This document shows, piece by piece, positions 11,259 to 21,819 of a stretch of DNA of 64,000 nucleotides (positions are counted from its first letter, which is position 1; every line of letters begins with the position of its first letter). The notes under the pieces are model-generated. The model was given only the letters and a program-made list of their open reading frames with translations, did not search any database and was not told where the DNA came from. A program made the translations under genes and the position numbers. The stretch is taken from positions 248,001 through 312,000 of the forward strand of contig CAOLHI010000255.1 in the NCBI GenBank assembly GCA_948474755.1, written 5' to 3'. This DNA is from Ctenosaura bakeri. Lineage: Eukaryota > Chordata > Lepidosauria > Squamata > Iguanidae.

Positions 11259-14200
11259 ATGGAGAATAGACTGAGAATATCAACATTGAATGTGAAAGGC
11301 TTAGGGACAATAATAAAGAGAAAAAGGATAGAATCGATATTAAAAAAGATAAGGCTGATATAATTTTTTTACAAGAAACACATGGAAAAAGAGATTAAAA
11401 AAAATGAGCTTAGATTGAATTGGGTAGCCACTTATGAGGAAGCATTTGGTACATCCAAATCAAGAGGAGTTGCAATAATAATTTCCAAAAGATGTAATTT
11501 CATTGTAACAAGTGTGGAGTTAGATGAAAAAGGTAGATATGTAATTATACAAGGTGAAATAGATGGAGAAACATATGTTATAGTGAATATCTATGCACCT
11601 AATGAGAAGCAAAAAGAGTTTTATGAAGAAATATTAAATGAGATTAAAAATATGAAAGGAGATTACACAATAATGGCAGGTGATTTTAATATGGTGATGG
11701 GTAGATGGAAAGATAAATCGGATCCATTAATTAGAGACAGATATAATAATATAACAATTTTGAATAAATTAGTGAGTAGAAATGAATTGATAGATGTTTG
11801 GAGGTTAATAAAGGGTGAGGAAAAGAAATATACGTATTATTCATCAGTTCATAAAAATTATTCAAGAATAGATTATATCTTTGTCTCAAAGAATATGATA
11901 CCTAGATTAATAAATACAGAAATAGAAACAATAAAAGTGACAGACCATGCTTTGATGAATTTGGATATAACCATGAAAAGGAATTATAGAGAAGCAAAAA
12001 GATGGAGATTGGATATTAAGTTACTTAATTATAAGGAGATAGTAAATAAAATAGAGAAGGAATGGCAAGATATTTGGGATATAAACAATAAGGAAGTAAC
12101 ACAAGATGTATTATGGGATACAATGAAGGCAGTGGTAAGAGGATTATGTATTAAAGAATCAAGCAAATTAAAGAGACAATTAGGAGAAAAAAAATTGAAA
12201 TTAGAAAAAGAAATAAAAGAACTAGAGAATGATTATATAATAGATAGAACTAAACAGAAATTAATAATATTACAAGCCAAAAGAGATGAATTAGAAAAGA
12301 TAGAAATGGATGAAGTTCAGAAAAACTTAATATATTTGAAAAGGGAATACTTTGAATATAGCAATAAAAATTCTAAAATGCTGGCTAAATCAGTACAATC
12401 AAAAAAAATTAGAAATATGATTGGCGTAGTAAAAGATAAATTTGGTAAAGAAAAAAGGCTGATGAAAGAGAAATTAAAAATATTTGAGGAATTTTATTGA
12501 GAATTGTATTTAGAAGAAGATAAATCTGTAGAGAATATAGAGGACTATATTAATAAAAATTGGAAAGTAAGATTAACAGAACAAGATAAAGGATTGATGG
12601 AAGAAATGATATCAGAAGAAGAAATAGAAGAAGTAATAAATAACTTAAAAGGAGGAAAATCACCAGGATTGGATGGATTAGGTCCAGAATACTATAAAAC
12701 ATTTAAAAAAGGTTTAATCCCTAAACTAAAAGGGTTATATAATAGTATATTAAGGGGTGGAAAAATTCCATGATCATGGAAGCAGTCATTAATAATATTA
12801 ATTTTAAAACCAAATAAGGATCCTATGGATCCAGGTTCTTATAGACCAATATCTTTAATAAACCAAGATGCAAAAATTTTGACAGCAATAATGGCGAAGA
12901 GGTTAAATAAATTTATTTATAAATATATACATAAAGATCAATGTGGTTTTATTCAAGGAAGACAGATGGCAAATTTAATAGGGAAAACGATAAATAAAAT
13001 AAATATAATGGATAGAGAAAAACAAAAAGCTGGAATTTTAGCGTTAGATATATTTAAAGCCTTTGATTGTGTGGAATGGCCGGCGTTAAAAACAATTTTA
13101 AATAAAATAGGATTAGGAGAAAGATTTAAAGGGTTAATAAATCAATTATATTCATATAATACATCTGTAGTGATGGTAAATGATGGATTTACAGATCAGA
13201 TTCAAATAACAAGAGGAACGAGACAAGGATGTTCATTATCTCCAGTTTTATTTGCAATAGTTATAGAAATATTAGCGAATGTGATAAGAAATGATGAGAA
13301 TTTGGAAGGAATTGGAGCTAAGGAGAAAAATAAAATAAGCTTATTTGCAGATGATACATTGTTGACAATTAAAGATCCGGTTGAAAAGATAGATAGAATA
13401 GATAAACATTTAAAAGAGTTTGGGGAGAAGACAGGATTGAAAATAAATTGGGCCAAATCAGAAATAATGTTATTTAATTATACTAAAGAAGAAGTACAAA
13501 AATTTATAAGTAGTAAAAGAGGATTACTTAAAGTAAAAGAATCAATTAAATATTTAGGAATAGATATTACAAAAAATTTACAAGGACTACAAGAAAAAAA
13601 TTTCAAGAAATTAAGATTAGAAATTAAACGGAAATTAGAGGATTATAAAAATATAAAGTTATCGTGGTTTGGTAGAATAGCAGTGGTAAAAACGAAAATT
13701 TTACCTAAAATTAATTTTTTGTTTAGAATGTTACCAATAAAAGTTTCAGAGGAAGAGTTAAAGGAGTGGCAAAAGATATTAAATAATTTTTGTAATGGAA
13801 ATAAGAAATCGAGGATTAATAAGAAATATTGGTATAAAAGTCAAAAAGAAGGTGGCCTGGGACTTCCAAATTTAAAATGGTATTATTATGCAAATCAATT
13901 GAGATATATCATAGATGGAGTTTCAGGAAACGGTGATTTAGATTGGTTAGAGACAGAAGATAAGAATATTGAGATGAAATTAGAGAATATATTTTTAGGA
14001 ATTTTTCAAAGAAAGAAATGGAAAAAATAGAAAATCCTTTTATAAAAAATATAATAGAAATATGGAAGAAAAATAAAAGAAAACTGATACCGAATATATC
14101 AATATTAACTCCGATAGTAATGATGGAAAAATTTCCAATAAATTTAAGAGAAATAATAGAGAAAGAAATAAAAAAACAAAAAATATATAGATTAAAAGAT

Positions 14201-15088
14201 TGGATGAAAATAATGATAAATAAAGAAAGAATGAAAGAGAGATTGCAGGAAACTAAGATATCTTGGTTAAATTATATACAACTAGAGCAATGGACAAAGA
14301 GTATGAAAAGATATGTTAAGGATTTTAAAGAATATACTAAATTTGAACAAATTATTATTCAAAGAGAAAATATGCAAGAAAATGAAATACTAAAAGGTAC
14401 AAGTGAAATATATAAAATATTAGCAAAAGAACAAGAAGAGGATTATCTTAGAAAAATATGGGAGGAAGAGACAGTACAAACTATAGATATACAAGAATGG
14501 AGAAAAATTTGGGAACAACGCCATTTAAAAAAATTATCAATAAGAATAAAAGAGAATTATTATAAAATAGTTTGGAAATGGTACTTGACTCCAGTGAAAT
14601 TAAATCAAATAGATGAGAAATATTCAAGATTGTGTTGGAGAGGATGTCAAGAAATTGGTACATATATGCATATGTGGTGGAATTGCAACAAGATAAAGGA
14701 ATTTTGGCAAAAGGTTTTTAAAGAGATAAAAGAGATTATAGGATTAGAAATACCAGTATGTCCAAATATAGCGTTGTTGTCCATATATAATAAGGTAGAG
14801 TGTACTCAGGCAAAGAAAGAATTAATAACAAATTTGTTAACTGCAGCGAGATTAATAATAGCAAAAAAATGGAAGACAAATGAAAAATTTCAAATAGAAG
14901 AATGGTATAAAGAAGTGTGGAAAATTGCAATTAATGATAAACTAACATGTAGAATTAGGTTTATGAAAGGTTTGGTAAAAACAAATGATTTTGAAGAAAT
15001 TTGGAAAATATTTTTAGAAAAAGTTCTGAAAAGAGATGGTAATGCTACCCTGTTAAAAGAAGAATGGCAATTTTGGAAAGTGGATTAA
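11259..15088 (+). pseudogene. L1 ORF2 (endonuclease and reverse transcriptase), disabled
   Basis: Encodes most of L1 ORF2p, which nicks target DNA and reverse transcribes L1 RNA in the nucleus. The endonuclease begins RISTLNVKGLG; then QETH, AGDFN (11676-11690), RIDYIF (about 11865) and TDHA (about 11940). RT motifs are LDIFKAFD (about 13040), TRQGCSLSPVLF (about 13215) and the catalytic FADD at 13344-13355. The C-terminal Cys3His knuckle C-x3-C-x7-H-x4-C spans 14633-14686. Lesions: in the original frame a TAA at 11361-11363, because the reading shifts near 11340 and returns by 11382; in-frame TGA at 12498-12500; in-frame TGA at 12771-12773; and a frameshift in the A-run near 14007-14020. The rest aligns as one coding sequence, so the lesions came after or shortly before insertion. 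Confidence 0.9.
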
Positions 15089-15633
15089 ATAAAAAGTTGG
15101 CTCTGGGGGGTGGTTTTTTTTTATTATTATTACTTTTATCTTTTATTTTGTATTTTTATATTGTTTATTATCTGTGTGTGTTAAACTTGTGATTTATAGA
15201 TGTAATTTGATATGTGATGTTCAATGTTTAAAAGGGGGAAAAAAAGTTAAAAGGTAATTGGTTTTAGAGAGAGGTTATTATTAGAGATATTAAGTAATAA
15301 GTTTATAATTAATAATAGTAAGAGATTAAATGGGAGTGAAAAATATTGAATTAAGAGTGAAAGTATAATAATAAAAATGAATATAATGAAAATAAGAATT
15401 GAAGATACGTAACAAAAATGTATAAGTTGTATGAATGGAACAAGCTGAACAAGTTTATGATTTTAGGGGAAGGGAAAAACAATAATATAAGTTTGCATTG
15501 TTTAAAAGAAGGAAAAAATTTTTTTGTTTTGTTTTGTTTGTTTGTTTCTTTTTTAATTCACTATTATGTATAACACATGGTGTTTTATTTTTCGTTTGTT
15601 TTTGTGTTATAGTTTAATAAAATTAAAAAAAAA
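15089..15633 (+). other. L1 3' UTR with poly-A signal
   Basis: A non-coding AT-rich tail follows the ORF2 TAA, with T-runs near 15113 and 15525, AATAAA at 15616-15621 and an A-rich terminus. Confidence 0.85.
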
Positions 15634-15651
15634 AGGATAGTGTAAATCAGG
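15634..15651 (+). repeat. L1 target-site duplication, right copy
   Basis: Exact repeat of 9478-9495, placed directly after the A tail. Confidence 0.93.
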
Positions 15652-16229
15652 CTAATGCAATAATTTATTGGCAGACAGACAGCATAGTTATAGTTAGTAA
15701 CTGGTCACTCAGTAGCCTTGTACAGAGGGTCAGTAACATTTCATTTCTGGATGGATGGATGGATGGATGGAAGAATCTTTGCTAGCATTAACTAGGTTAG
15801 TTTATCTCATTTCTAACAGGCTGATAAGAAGTTGCTGCTCCCTTGTGACAGGTGGAGACAAGACCAAGGAGAGGCTAAGGAGAATATAAAAGTTACCACT
15901 CAACAGTTAAAAATTAGGCTATTTAGACAGCTTCCAGCACAGTCACACCTTTCTGTCTGTGACAGCTTTCATGCTTTTCATGCTGTTCCTAGCTTATAAA
16001 TATCCTTAAAATGCTAATTAAGAGGGAAGGAGAGAGGTATTGCTCTTGGTATTAAATGGGCTATACTATTTACATACTTCTTATCTGGAGAGATAAATGC
16101 CTGCAATCGTGATAGATGCTGTAATTGATTACAATGCCTACCAATGATACAGATGCCTGTGTATTTCATTCACAGATGACATAGATAGGTTACCAATTCC
16201 TTATAAAATGTTACACTATATAGGTGCAT
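15652..16229. other. Non-coding interval with a (TGGA)n tract
   Basis: Unique-looking sequence following the L1. It holds the (GGAT) microsatellite listed separately. No gene is visible. Confidence 0.4.
15748..15770. repeat. (TGGA)n microsatellite
   Basis: Almost six perfect copies of a 4-bp unit. Confidence 0.9.
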
Positions 16230-16234
16230 CATAG

Positions 16235-16648
16235 TCCCTTTTCGCACCTTACCTCGTCGCGGCAGTGGGGAGCGGTGCTCGCGCAAGCTGCTCACAACAG
16301 CCCTTCTTGCCTCCCGCATCGGCTTCCTCGTAGCGTGACCGTCGCACTCGCACCCTGCCCCTTCCTTCCGCAGTGCAGTCTGGGAGCTGTAGGCTGCATT
16401 GGGGGAAGGAAGCGTGACCGCCCTGGCTCTCTGAAGCACCGCACGCAGGTAAATGCGCGAGGGCGCCGCGAGCATTGTGCGAGCGCACAGTATTTTCAGC
16501 TTACAGCCGAAAATAAAAAATGCGCGCTTGCCCCGCTTCAGCCTCGTGAGCGTCGCACGAGTGGGAGTGTGTCATACGGAGCGATGCTCCCACTCACGTG
16601 ATGCTCAAAGGGCGCTCGCGCAAAAAAAAAAAAGCATGCGAAAAGGGC
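16235..16648. mobile_element. GC- and CpG-rich non-autonomous DNA element, copy B
   Basis: A 414-bp block of high GC and many CpG sites in AT-rich surroundings. The left end TCCCTTTTCGC is nearly the inverted copy of the right end GCGAAAAGGGC, and CATAG flanks it on both sides (16230-16234 and 16649-16653). The termini match the GCCCTTTCCACAC type of copy C at 45974. No transposase is present, and the short overlapping GC-rich frames look meaningless. An A-run at 16622-16633 lies near the right end. Confidence 0.7.
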
Positions 16649-16653
16649 CATAG

Positions 16654-17394
16654 TGATGTTTGCTAAAAGTAGACATGGAGGACTGTGATGAAGATGCTAA
16701 TGTAATGTAAACAGTCTGGAGCTTACTAGAAATGTAAAGTCATTATATAAGTTATGTGCCTAGATAATGAGAAATTTATGTTCTTCCCCAAGGTGTGTGT
16801 GTACCACATCCATCTTAATGATATAGCCCAAAATATTATTAATCTGACTGCTTATTCTTCCATTTTAATAATATTGAAAGTCTAATATTTAAGTGCCACT
16901 GAATGTTGATACCAATTCTACCTAAGAGGGACCTCCAAATAGATACAGATTAGCTGACAAACTGCCAGAAACCTTTAGTCCTAAAGAGTCTAAAGAAAGA
17001 GGGTTGGGGAACCATACCTGTTGCACATCAGTTTTGCACTGCTTTAATCCTAGCATGGGGGAGGCTCATAGTACTTGGCCCTAGGGAAATTCTTCCAAAA
17101 GAACAAGCTGACATGGTGAGGGTTACATGATATATTTTGTTCCCTATGATGCCAAGAGATTTGGGAATGAATTATGTAGCAAACACTGGGTGGTTGTTTA
17201 CCATAATGAAAAAAATGACACCTAGAAGTCAAATCTTCTATCAAATTCATTAGCTTCATGGACTTTTCACAGCCCATGCACTTTGCAGTAGTGACTTGAA
17301 AATCCTTGCAAACTACATTAGAGTGTAAAGCTCATGTCCCAGAGTTCCCATTCTGTTCAGATTCTGGTCAGTTAGGGTGGAGAAAAATGCTTCC
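16654..17394. other. Non-coding interval, nothing identified
   Basis: No recognisable gene or repeat between the GC-rich element and the first solo LTR. Confidence 0.4.
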
Positions 17395-18276
17395 TGTTAC
17401 TGCAGTTCAGGCCTACCCGGAGATAGTACTTGATATCATTTTGATATCAAACCATTCGGCTTTCCTCTGCAACCCGCTCCACATGTTTGTGAGGCCTCCA
17501 GACAAGCACGTAAACAGGCACGGCTGATAATTGCTGGACATTCCATTCTCCACCCAGGCAGGCCAGACAGAGCTGGTTCGTCGCTTCAGGGACCTCTCCG
17601 GCAAACACCTCATTGCATATGCACAATACTAACAAAGGCTCCCCTGCCCCGAGCAGGCAGCCTCACAAAGCTGTACTAAGCGCTCCGTATTTGCATACTG
17701 GCTACACTATTGTTAATTCGGCTCTAAGTCAATCATGCTAAATTCTGACCTTTCCAAGGCTTTGTCCCGCTCCTAAATCGCATTGTTCTCACTGAGTAAG
17801 GTATGGCCTGCAGTCACAATTCACCCTATAAAAACCCCTGATTCCGAGACCCTCCTCAGATCACTCTGGACTTCCATACCACCTTGCTGCTGCTTAGTTT
17901 GGCAAGCTGTCCCCTCAGTCCCACGGACTGAGACTCCATACCAACGAACTCAATCTTCAAACCTCTCCAGGACTATAAGACAGGAGTCGTATCACCCACT
18001 TCCCTCTAAAAATCCCTATTTCTGATTCTTTAGTTAGCTGTGTGACTGTGGTGTCTTTAATATTTGTTTGTACTTAATAAAACATCATTTTTATTACTTT
18101 AAACTGCCTGACTGTTTGGCTGACCTGACCCCATAGACGCTGGGTTGCAAGATCCTGCTAAGTTACCCTGCCTCTTGCTAGCTTTTGTGAGTGCTCCAGC
18201 TAATTTTCCCCAAAGTTGTTGTTGTTGTTTGGTTATTTGGGTGCCCCTCCCAGGACCCCCAGAGATCAGGGTAACA
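17395..18276 (+). mobile_element. Solo LTR 1
   Basis: An 882-bp LTR starting TGTTAC and ending GTAACA. It has a TATAAAA box at 17827-17834 and AATAAA at 18076-18081, giving a plausible U3-R-U5 order. TTCC at 17391-17394 and at 18277-18280 forms an exact 4-bp target duplication. That size is usual for gammaretrovirus-like (class I) endogenous elements, though some Ty3-like elements also use it. No gag, pol or env sequence and no second LTR adjoin, so it is the scar of LTR-LTR recombination. A paired TGATATCA motif lies at 17431-17449. Confidence 0.88.
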
Positions 18277-18280
18277 TTCC

Positions 18281-19064
18281 CCTCCCCAAAATAAAGTTTG
18301 ATCCTTGATTCACCAGCACAGCCTGTAAGTATTTCCTGATGCCACTGAGTGAAGCAATTCCATTTCAGTCCCACCTCCCCCTTTCTTGGCCTAGGAACCA
18401 TTGCCGACTCAGGAAATTTTTAGAAATCATACTGAGATATGTTTTTTAATGGAAAAGATAGATGAATTCCCAAACACAAATTCTAGAACAAGAAAGATTT
18501 GGACTGGACATCTTTGTGCCTGTCCCAATATGCTTTCATAGCCCATTGTAGCATATTTCAAGTGAGATGCTTATGAGAAAGGCAAAAGTATTATATCTAA
18601 ACAGCCTTTCCTGTCCTTAAAACTTCAAGACACCCATCTGGTAATCATTTTTCTGCCAACTGTTAAGCACTAACTTGACAGACACTCACAACAAATGCTA
18701 ATTCTCTTTCATTATTTTCTCTTTTTTTTATTTTGAAAAAAGAAACAAATATACAGACTGTTGAAAGCTAGAATGATTGATGTCTGCCATTCATCAGCAG
18801 TACTTCCCACTTTTCATTCCAGCTGATTCTTCAGACATTGCCAAGCGAAACATTACAGAGACTAGTTAGGAAGCCAACTCAATTTTACTGCCCGGTATGA
18901 CAGAAGTTCTGTTAGAGAAAATCTCCTTTTGAATGTGCTACATGGCATGATATCTGGACATGTTTTTTTTAAAAACAAAAACAACATGTAAACTGGACAG
19001 AAAAGAATTCCCTAAGCTGAAGGAGAAAATGGAACAATGGACCTCATCCCCACTAACATCTATT
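18281..19064. other. Non-coding interval, nothing identified
   Basis: AT-rich sequence with no recognised gene. Short A- and T-runs occur near 18722 and 18963. Confidence 0.4.
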
Positions 19065-19069
19065 TGCTG

Positions 19070-19310
19070 CTGTTGTTAATTGCTGTTAATTAACTGTAGT
19101 TTCGATTTATGGTGACCCTAGAAAATGAGACTTCCAAGACATCCTGTTATTAACAGCCCTGATAAGATTTTGCAGACTCAGGGCTGTGGCTTCCTTGATT
19201 GAACCTATCTACCTTTAATGCTTTTCTTTTTTTCCTTTTCCTATTGCCTCCCACTTTACTAATCATTATTGTTTTTTCTTCCCAGAGAGGCTCTACTGGC
19301 ATCCTCTTTA
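19070..19310 (-). mobile_element. RTE-BovB-like 3' end or Sauria-type SINE tail
   Basis: The run GATTTATGGTGACCCTAG, the AACAGCCCTGATAAG segment and the GGCTGTGGCTTCCTTGATTGA segment match the reverse complement of the BovB LINE 3' region shared with squamate SINEs. Boundaries are approximate and no duplication was found. The call rests on remembered consensus similarity. Confidence 0.6.
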
Positions 19311-19479
19311 TTATCTTTGTGTAAGCAGGTAAAAATCCTCATATTCTAGAAAACCTTTGGAAATTGATTTTTCAGGAGAAACAAGATTTGGCTAATGTGG
19401 TAGGCTTTTATTTGGGTTTTTAAAATGAGCTTCCAATTTTATGACAGTTTAATTGCATTTCAACTTTGTATGCAGTTCA

Positions 19480-19555
19480 TTTCGAACCATGTTTAACTGT
19501 TGTAGGCTGCCTTGAGTCCCAAATATAAACAAACAACCACAATTATTATTATTAG
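19480..19555 (+). mobile_element. L2-like LINE 3' terminus fragment
   Basis: TGTAGGCTGCCTTGAGTCCC followed by an ATAAA-rich end and a (TTA)n tract is the usual 3' tail of L2-like elements in reptiles. Confidence 0.45.
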
Positions 19556-19559
19556 TCAT

Positions 19560-20953
19560 GTCACCTTATTATATATCCAAAGAACAATAACCTCAGTTTA
19601 GCTGTTCTGGCTTCAAACGCGAACTAACATCTACATTGTATTAATTATTCTATAGAATGTTCTTTTGTTTCATTCTCTAAATTCAGATTTTGAGCTTCTT
19701 GTTACAGATGCACTATGCTACAAATATATAAAAACATCCATCCTTTTTTAATACAAACCTTCATATTTTGCTAGAAATTTCTAGCAACTGATTCCAGAAA
19801 TGCATGAGAAGATACTGTTACCAGTCTGATATATTCTAATAAGTGATGTAGAAGCTTCACTTAATTTCTACAAATGTGATAGTGAAAATTGCTTGGAAAC
19901 CCTGAAAGTGATACCAAGGAATGGAGGCTATCTAATATTTGTCAGCATGACTTGGAATCAAAGTTTAAGTCAAATCCAAAAACATCTGGAGAACAGCATG
20001 ATTCCCTCCCTTAACTTCCAGACGCACAAGGAATTTTAATGATATGTTGCCCTCTATAGAAATAACACACTTCTCAAGTTGGCACTTTGAGGCTTTCCTT
20101 TCTCTCTGGCCCTTCACTGATTCCCATTCATCAAGAGAAATAACTGGCAGGCAAACATTAAAGCACAGAAATACACTTTCACTGGCAGCCAGCAGGAGTT
20201 AGCGGGCAGTCATTCGATGTCTCTAAAAATTCTGGACTCTAGTGTCTGCCTAAAACTGTAAGAAAGAAAGTTAAGAGACCCCATACCTGGAGCTGGAATC
20301 ATATTTTTTTTTCTTATTCAAGTAGCTGGCAATGTCCAGTATGTAATGGCTACTCTCTCTTGATCCTTCAAATAGGTAAAATCTGAGAGAGAGAGAGAGA
20401 GAGTACATTTTTCTCTTCTTCAGACAATACCAGCATGGCAACCAAAACAGCAGGGGTGAGCAAATGCAGCAAGATGTGGGCCAACTGTTGCCCCAAGCAC
20501 CCTTCTGCTGGCCAGATCAGGGCTGAGAAGTGACCAAGAAGTGACATCACATCACTTTTTGTTACTGCTTTGCTCATTTTTGTCCATTTTTATTTGCTTG
20601 GTGAGGTTGGGGAGTTCTGGAGAGAGATAGACAAACTGCTATATTCTGAGGCATTTTTAATGACTGTGATGATTTTCAATGGAAAATTCTTTGAACCCCC
20701 TACCCTCCAGTCGCATAGGGATGGGGGGGGCGATGGTGGCAATTTGTGCCGGGTGGCAATTTTTTTGAGGTGTCCTGGCCCATACCCATGCTCGCATGCC
20801 CCCTGGCCACACTCCCACATACTGTGGACACACCCCCACACTACAGCCCTACCCCCTCCACATATTCCAAGCTCTGCTACTACTACCTCCCCAACAAAAA
20901 AAAGAAAAAGAGGACTTGGATATTTGAGGATTTCCTGAGGGTCCAAAGGCATT
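19560..20953. other. Non-coding interval with a (GA)n tract
   Basis: No gene identified. A (GA)n microsatellite lies at 20385-20403. A C/G-rich patch at 20690-20900 carries overlapping frames on both strands with no domain signature; I treat these as chance. Confidence 0.4.
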
Positions 20954-20970
20954 AAAAATGGCGCAGGGAT
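20954..20970 (+). repeat. Target-site duplication, left copy, of the U6-L1 chimera
   Basis: AAAAATGGCGCAGGGAT directly precedes U6 position 1 and recurs with one C-to-T change at 21481-21497. Confidence 0.9.
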
Positions 20971-21061
20971 GTGCTCGCTTCGGCAGCACATATACTAAAA
21001 TTGGAAGGATACAGAGAAGATTAGCATGGCCCCTGCACAAGAATGACACGCAAATTCGTGA
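20971..21061 (+). pseudogene. U6 spliceosomal snRNA pseudogene (5' 91 nt)
   Basis: It begins GTGCTCGCTTCGGCAGCAC and keeps the ATACAGAGAAGATTAGC segment with the invariant ACAGAGA box. Compared with the vertebrate U6 sequence as I know it, I see three substitutions, near positions 36, 67 and 71. The last 15 or so bases and the terminal U-run are replaced by L1 sequence. The upstream DNA is target-site sequence without a proper polymerase III TATA/PSE arrangement, so it should be silent. Confidence 0.93.
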
Positions 21062-21480
21062 AAAAAATTGTGGAAAACTCAGCAAATACCCACAATTGAA
21101 CAATGGTGGAGAACACTTATTGAAAATAGAAATGCTGATATGGTCTCTCAGAGATTAAAAGGGAAATCAGACGATGAGATTCAAAAAGAATGGCAAACTG
21201 TAATGGGTAATTGCTGGGTACTGTCAGATGGAAATGGGTAATTCATGGTTTAAGATAATTAATGAGGGGGCTACTGGATATACATCATGAAGCTGGAAAG
21301 TGGAGATGGAAATGCAAGAACCAACATGTAATACTAGCAGTAAATTGTGGTACAATAACATAAGTATGTTAAGAGATATTGAAAATGAAATCTAGATCAG
21401 CATGGAAGATCAAAAATAATTCATGTAAACTACACTTATAATTGTTTGTTTTATATCTGAAATATAAATAAAATGATAAA
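21062..21480 (+). pseudogene. 3' end of an L1 ORF2 of a second lineage, within the chimera
   Basis: It encodes a decayed C-terminal ORF2 segment with conserved W and E positions (EQWW, KEWQTVMG), later stops, and a 3' UTR ending in ATAAATAAAATGATAAA. Protein-level similarity to the local full-length L1 is clear but nucleotide similarity is low. The RNA donor was therefore a different L1 subfamily. Confidence 0.8.
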
Positions 21481-21497
21481 AAAAATGGTGCAGGGAT
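21481..21497 (+). repeat. Target-site duplication, right copy, of the U6-L1 chimera
   Basis: AAAAATGGTGCAGGGAT follows the A tail; 16 of 17 bases match the left copy. Confidence 0.9.
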
Positions 21498-21591
21498 TAC
21501 ACACTGATTCATTTTCCATCTCTGCCATATAAACAGACTTTAACTTCCAGTATATGCACCACAGAAGGCAATGAGGACAAAGACACCTGGG

Positions 21592-21812
21592 GTCCTTTCA
21601 TACTACTTGACTATAGCACTATGGTTCCACTTTGACTGCCATGGCAACATCTTGTGGAATCCTGGGGTTTGTAGTTTGGTGAAGCACTAGAACTCCCTAG
21701 TTGACAATTTTAAATTAGTGCTTCATAAACTGCAGATCCCAGGATTCCACAGGATGTTGCCATGGCCCTTAAATGTGGAATCATAGAGGCATATTTGTGT
21801 AGTGTGAAAGAG
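21592..21812. mobile_element. Palindromic MITE, copy D
   Basis: Ends GTCCTTTCATAC and GTGTGAAAGAGC are near-inverted copies. The inner arms TGGAATCCTGGGGTTTGTAG and its complement (GATCCCAGGATTCCAC region) pair as in copies A and E. The flanking 5-mers CTGGG and TCTAG do not match, so either the duplication has decayed or my ends are slightly off. Confidence 0.65.
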
Positions 21813-21819
21813 CTCTAGA

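Larger units (their letters stand above)
9496..15633 (+). mobile_element. Full-length L1 LINE retrotransposon
   Basis: An L1-clade non-LTR element of about 6.1 kb with all expected parts. It has a GGGGAGGAGC-type 5' start with a 5' UTR of about 270 bp, then ORF1 (9767-10810). A 445-bp purine-rich spacer follows, then ORF2 (11259-15088), a T-rich 3' UTR, AATAAA at 15616-15621 and a short A tail. Identical 18-bp duplications flank it, which marks one complete target-primed insertion. The sense strand is very rich in A throughout ORF2. ORF1 is intact but ORF2 is disabled, so the copy cannot act alone. Exact flanks and few lesions suggest a fairly recent insertion. A second L1 lineage is represented only by the tail in the U6 chimera at 20971. 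Confidence 0.95.
20971..21480 (+). mobile_element. Chimeric U6 snRNA-L1 processed retrocopy
   Basis: The left part (20971 to about 21061) is U6 snRNA positions 1 to about 91. The right part is the 3' end of an L1 in the same orientation. It continues through ORF2 C-terminal codons (LWKTQQIPTIEQWW near 21068 aligns with KKWKTNEKFQIEEWY in the L1 at 14867), then a 3' UTR, AATAAA and an A tail. One pair of 17-bp duplications encloses both parts, so they inserted as one unit. This fits reverse-transcriptase template switching from L1 RNA to U6 RNA during integration, known from mammals. The junction sits in an A-run. Confidence 0.92.

Noticed and set aside
16170..16653. Several 66-125 aa frames on both strands
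   Set aside because: They lie in the GC-rich mobile element B; high GC alone explains the lack of stops.
20590..20991. 133-aa minus-strand frame partly overlapping the U6 start
   Set aside because: It runs into the U6 retrocopy and its target site and has no domain, so it is a chance frame in C-rich DNA.
20971..21061. A functional U6 snRNA gene
   Set aside because: The 3' end and U-run are missing, the upstream DNA is target-site sequence, and the unit has an L1 tail and duplications, so it is a retrocopy.
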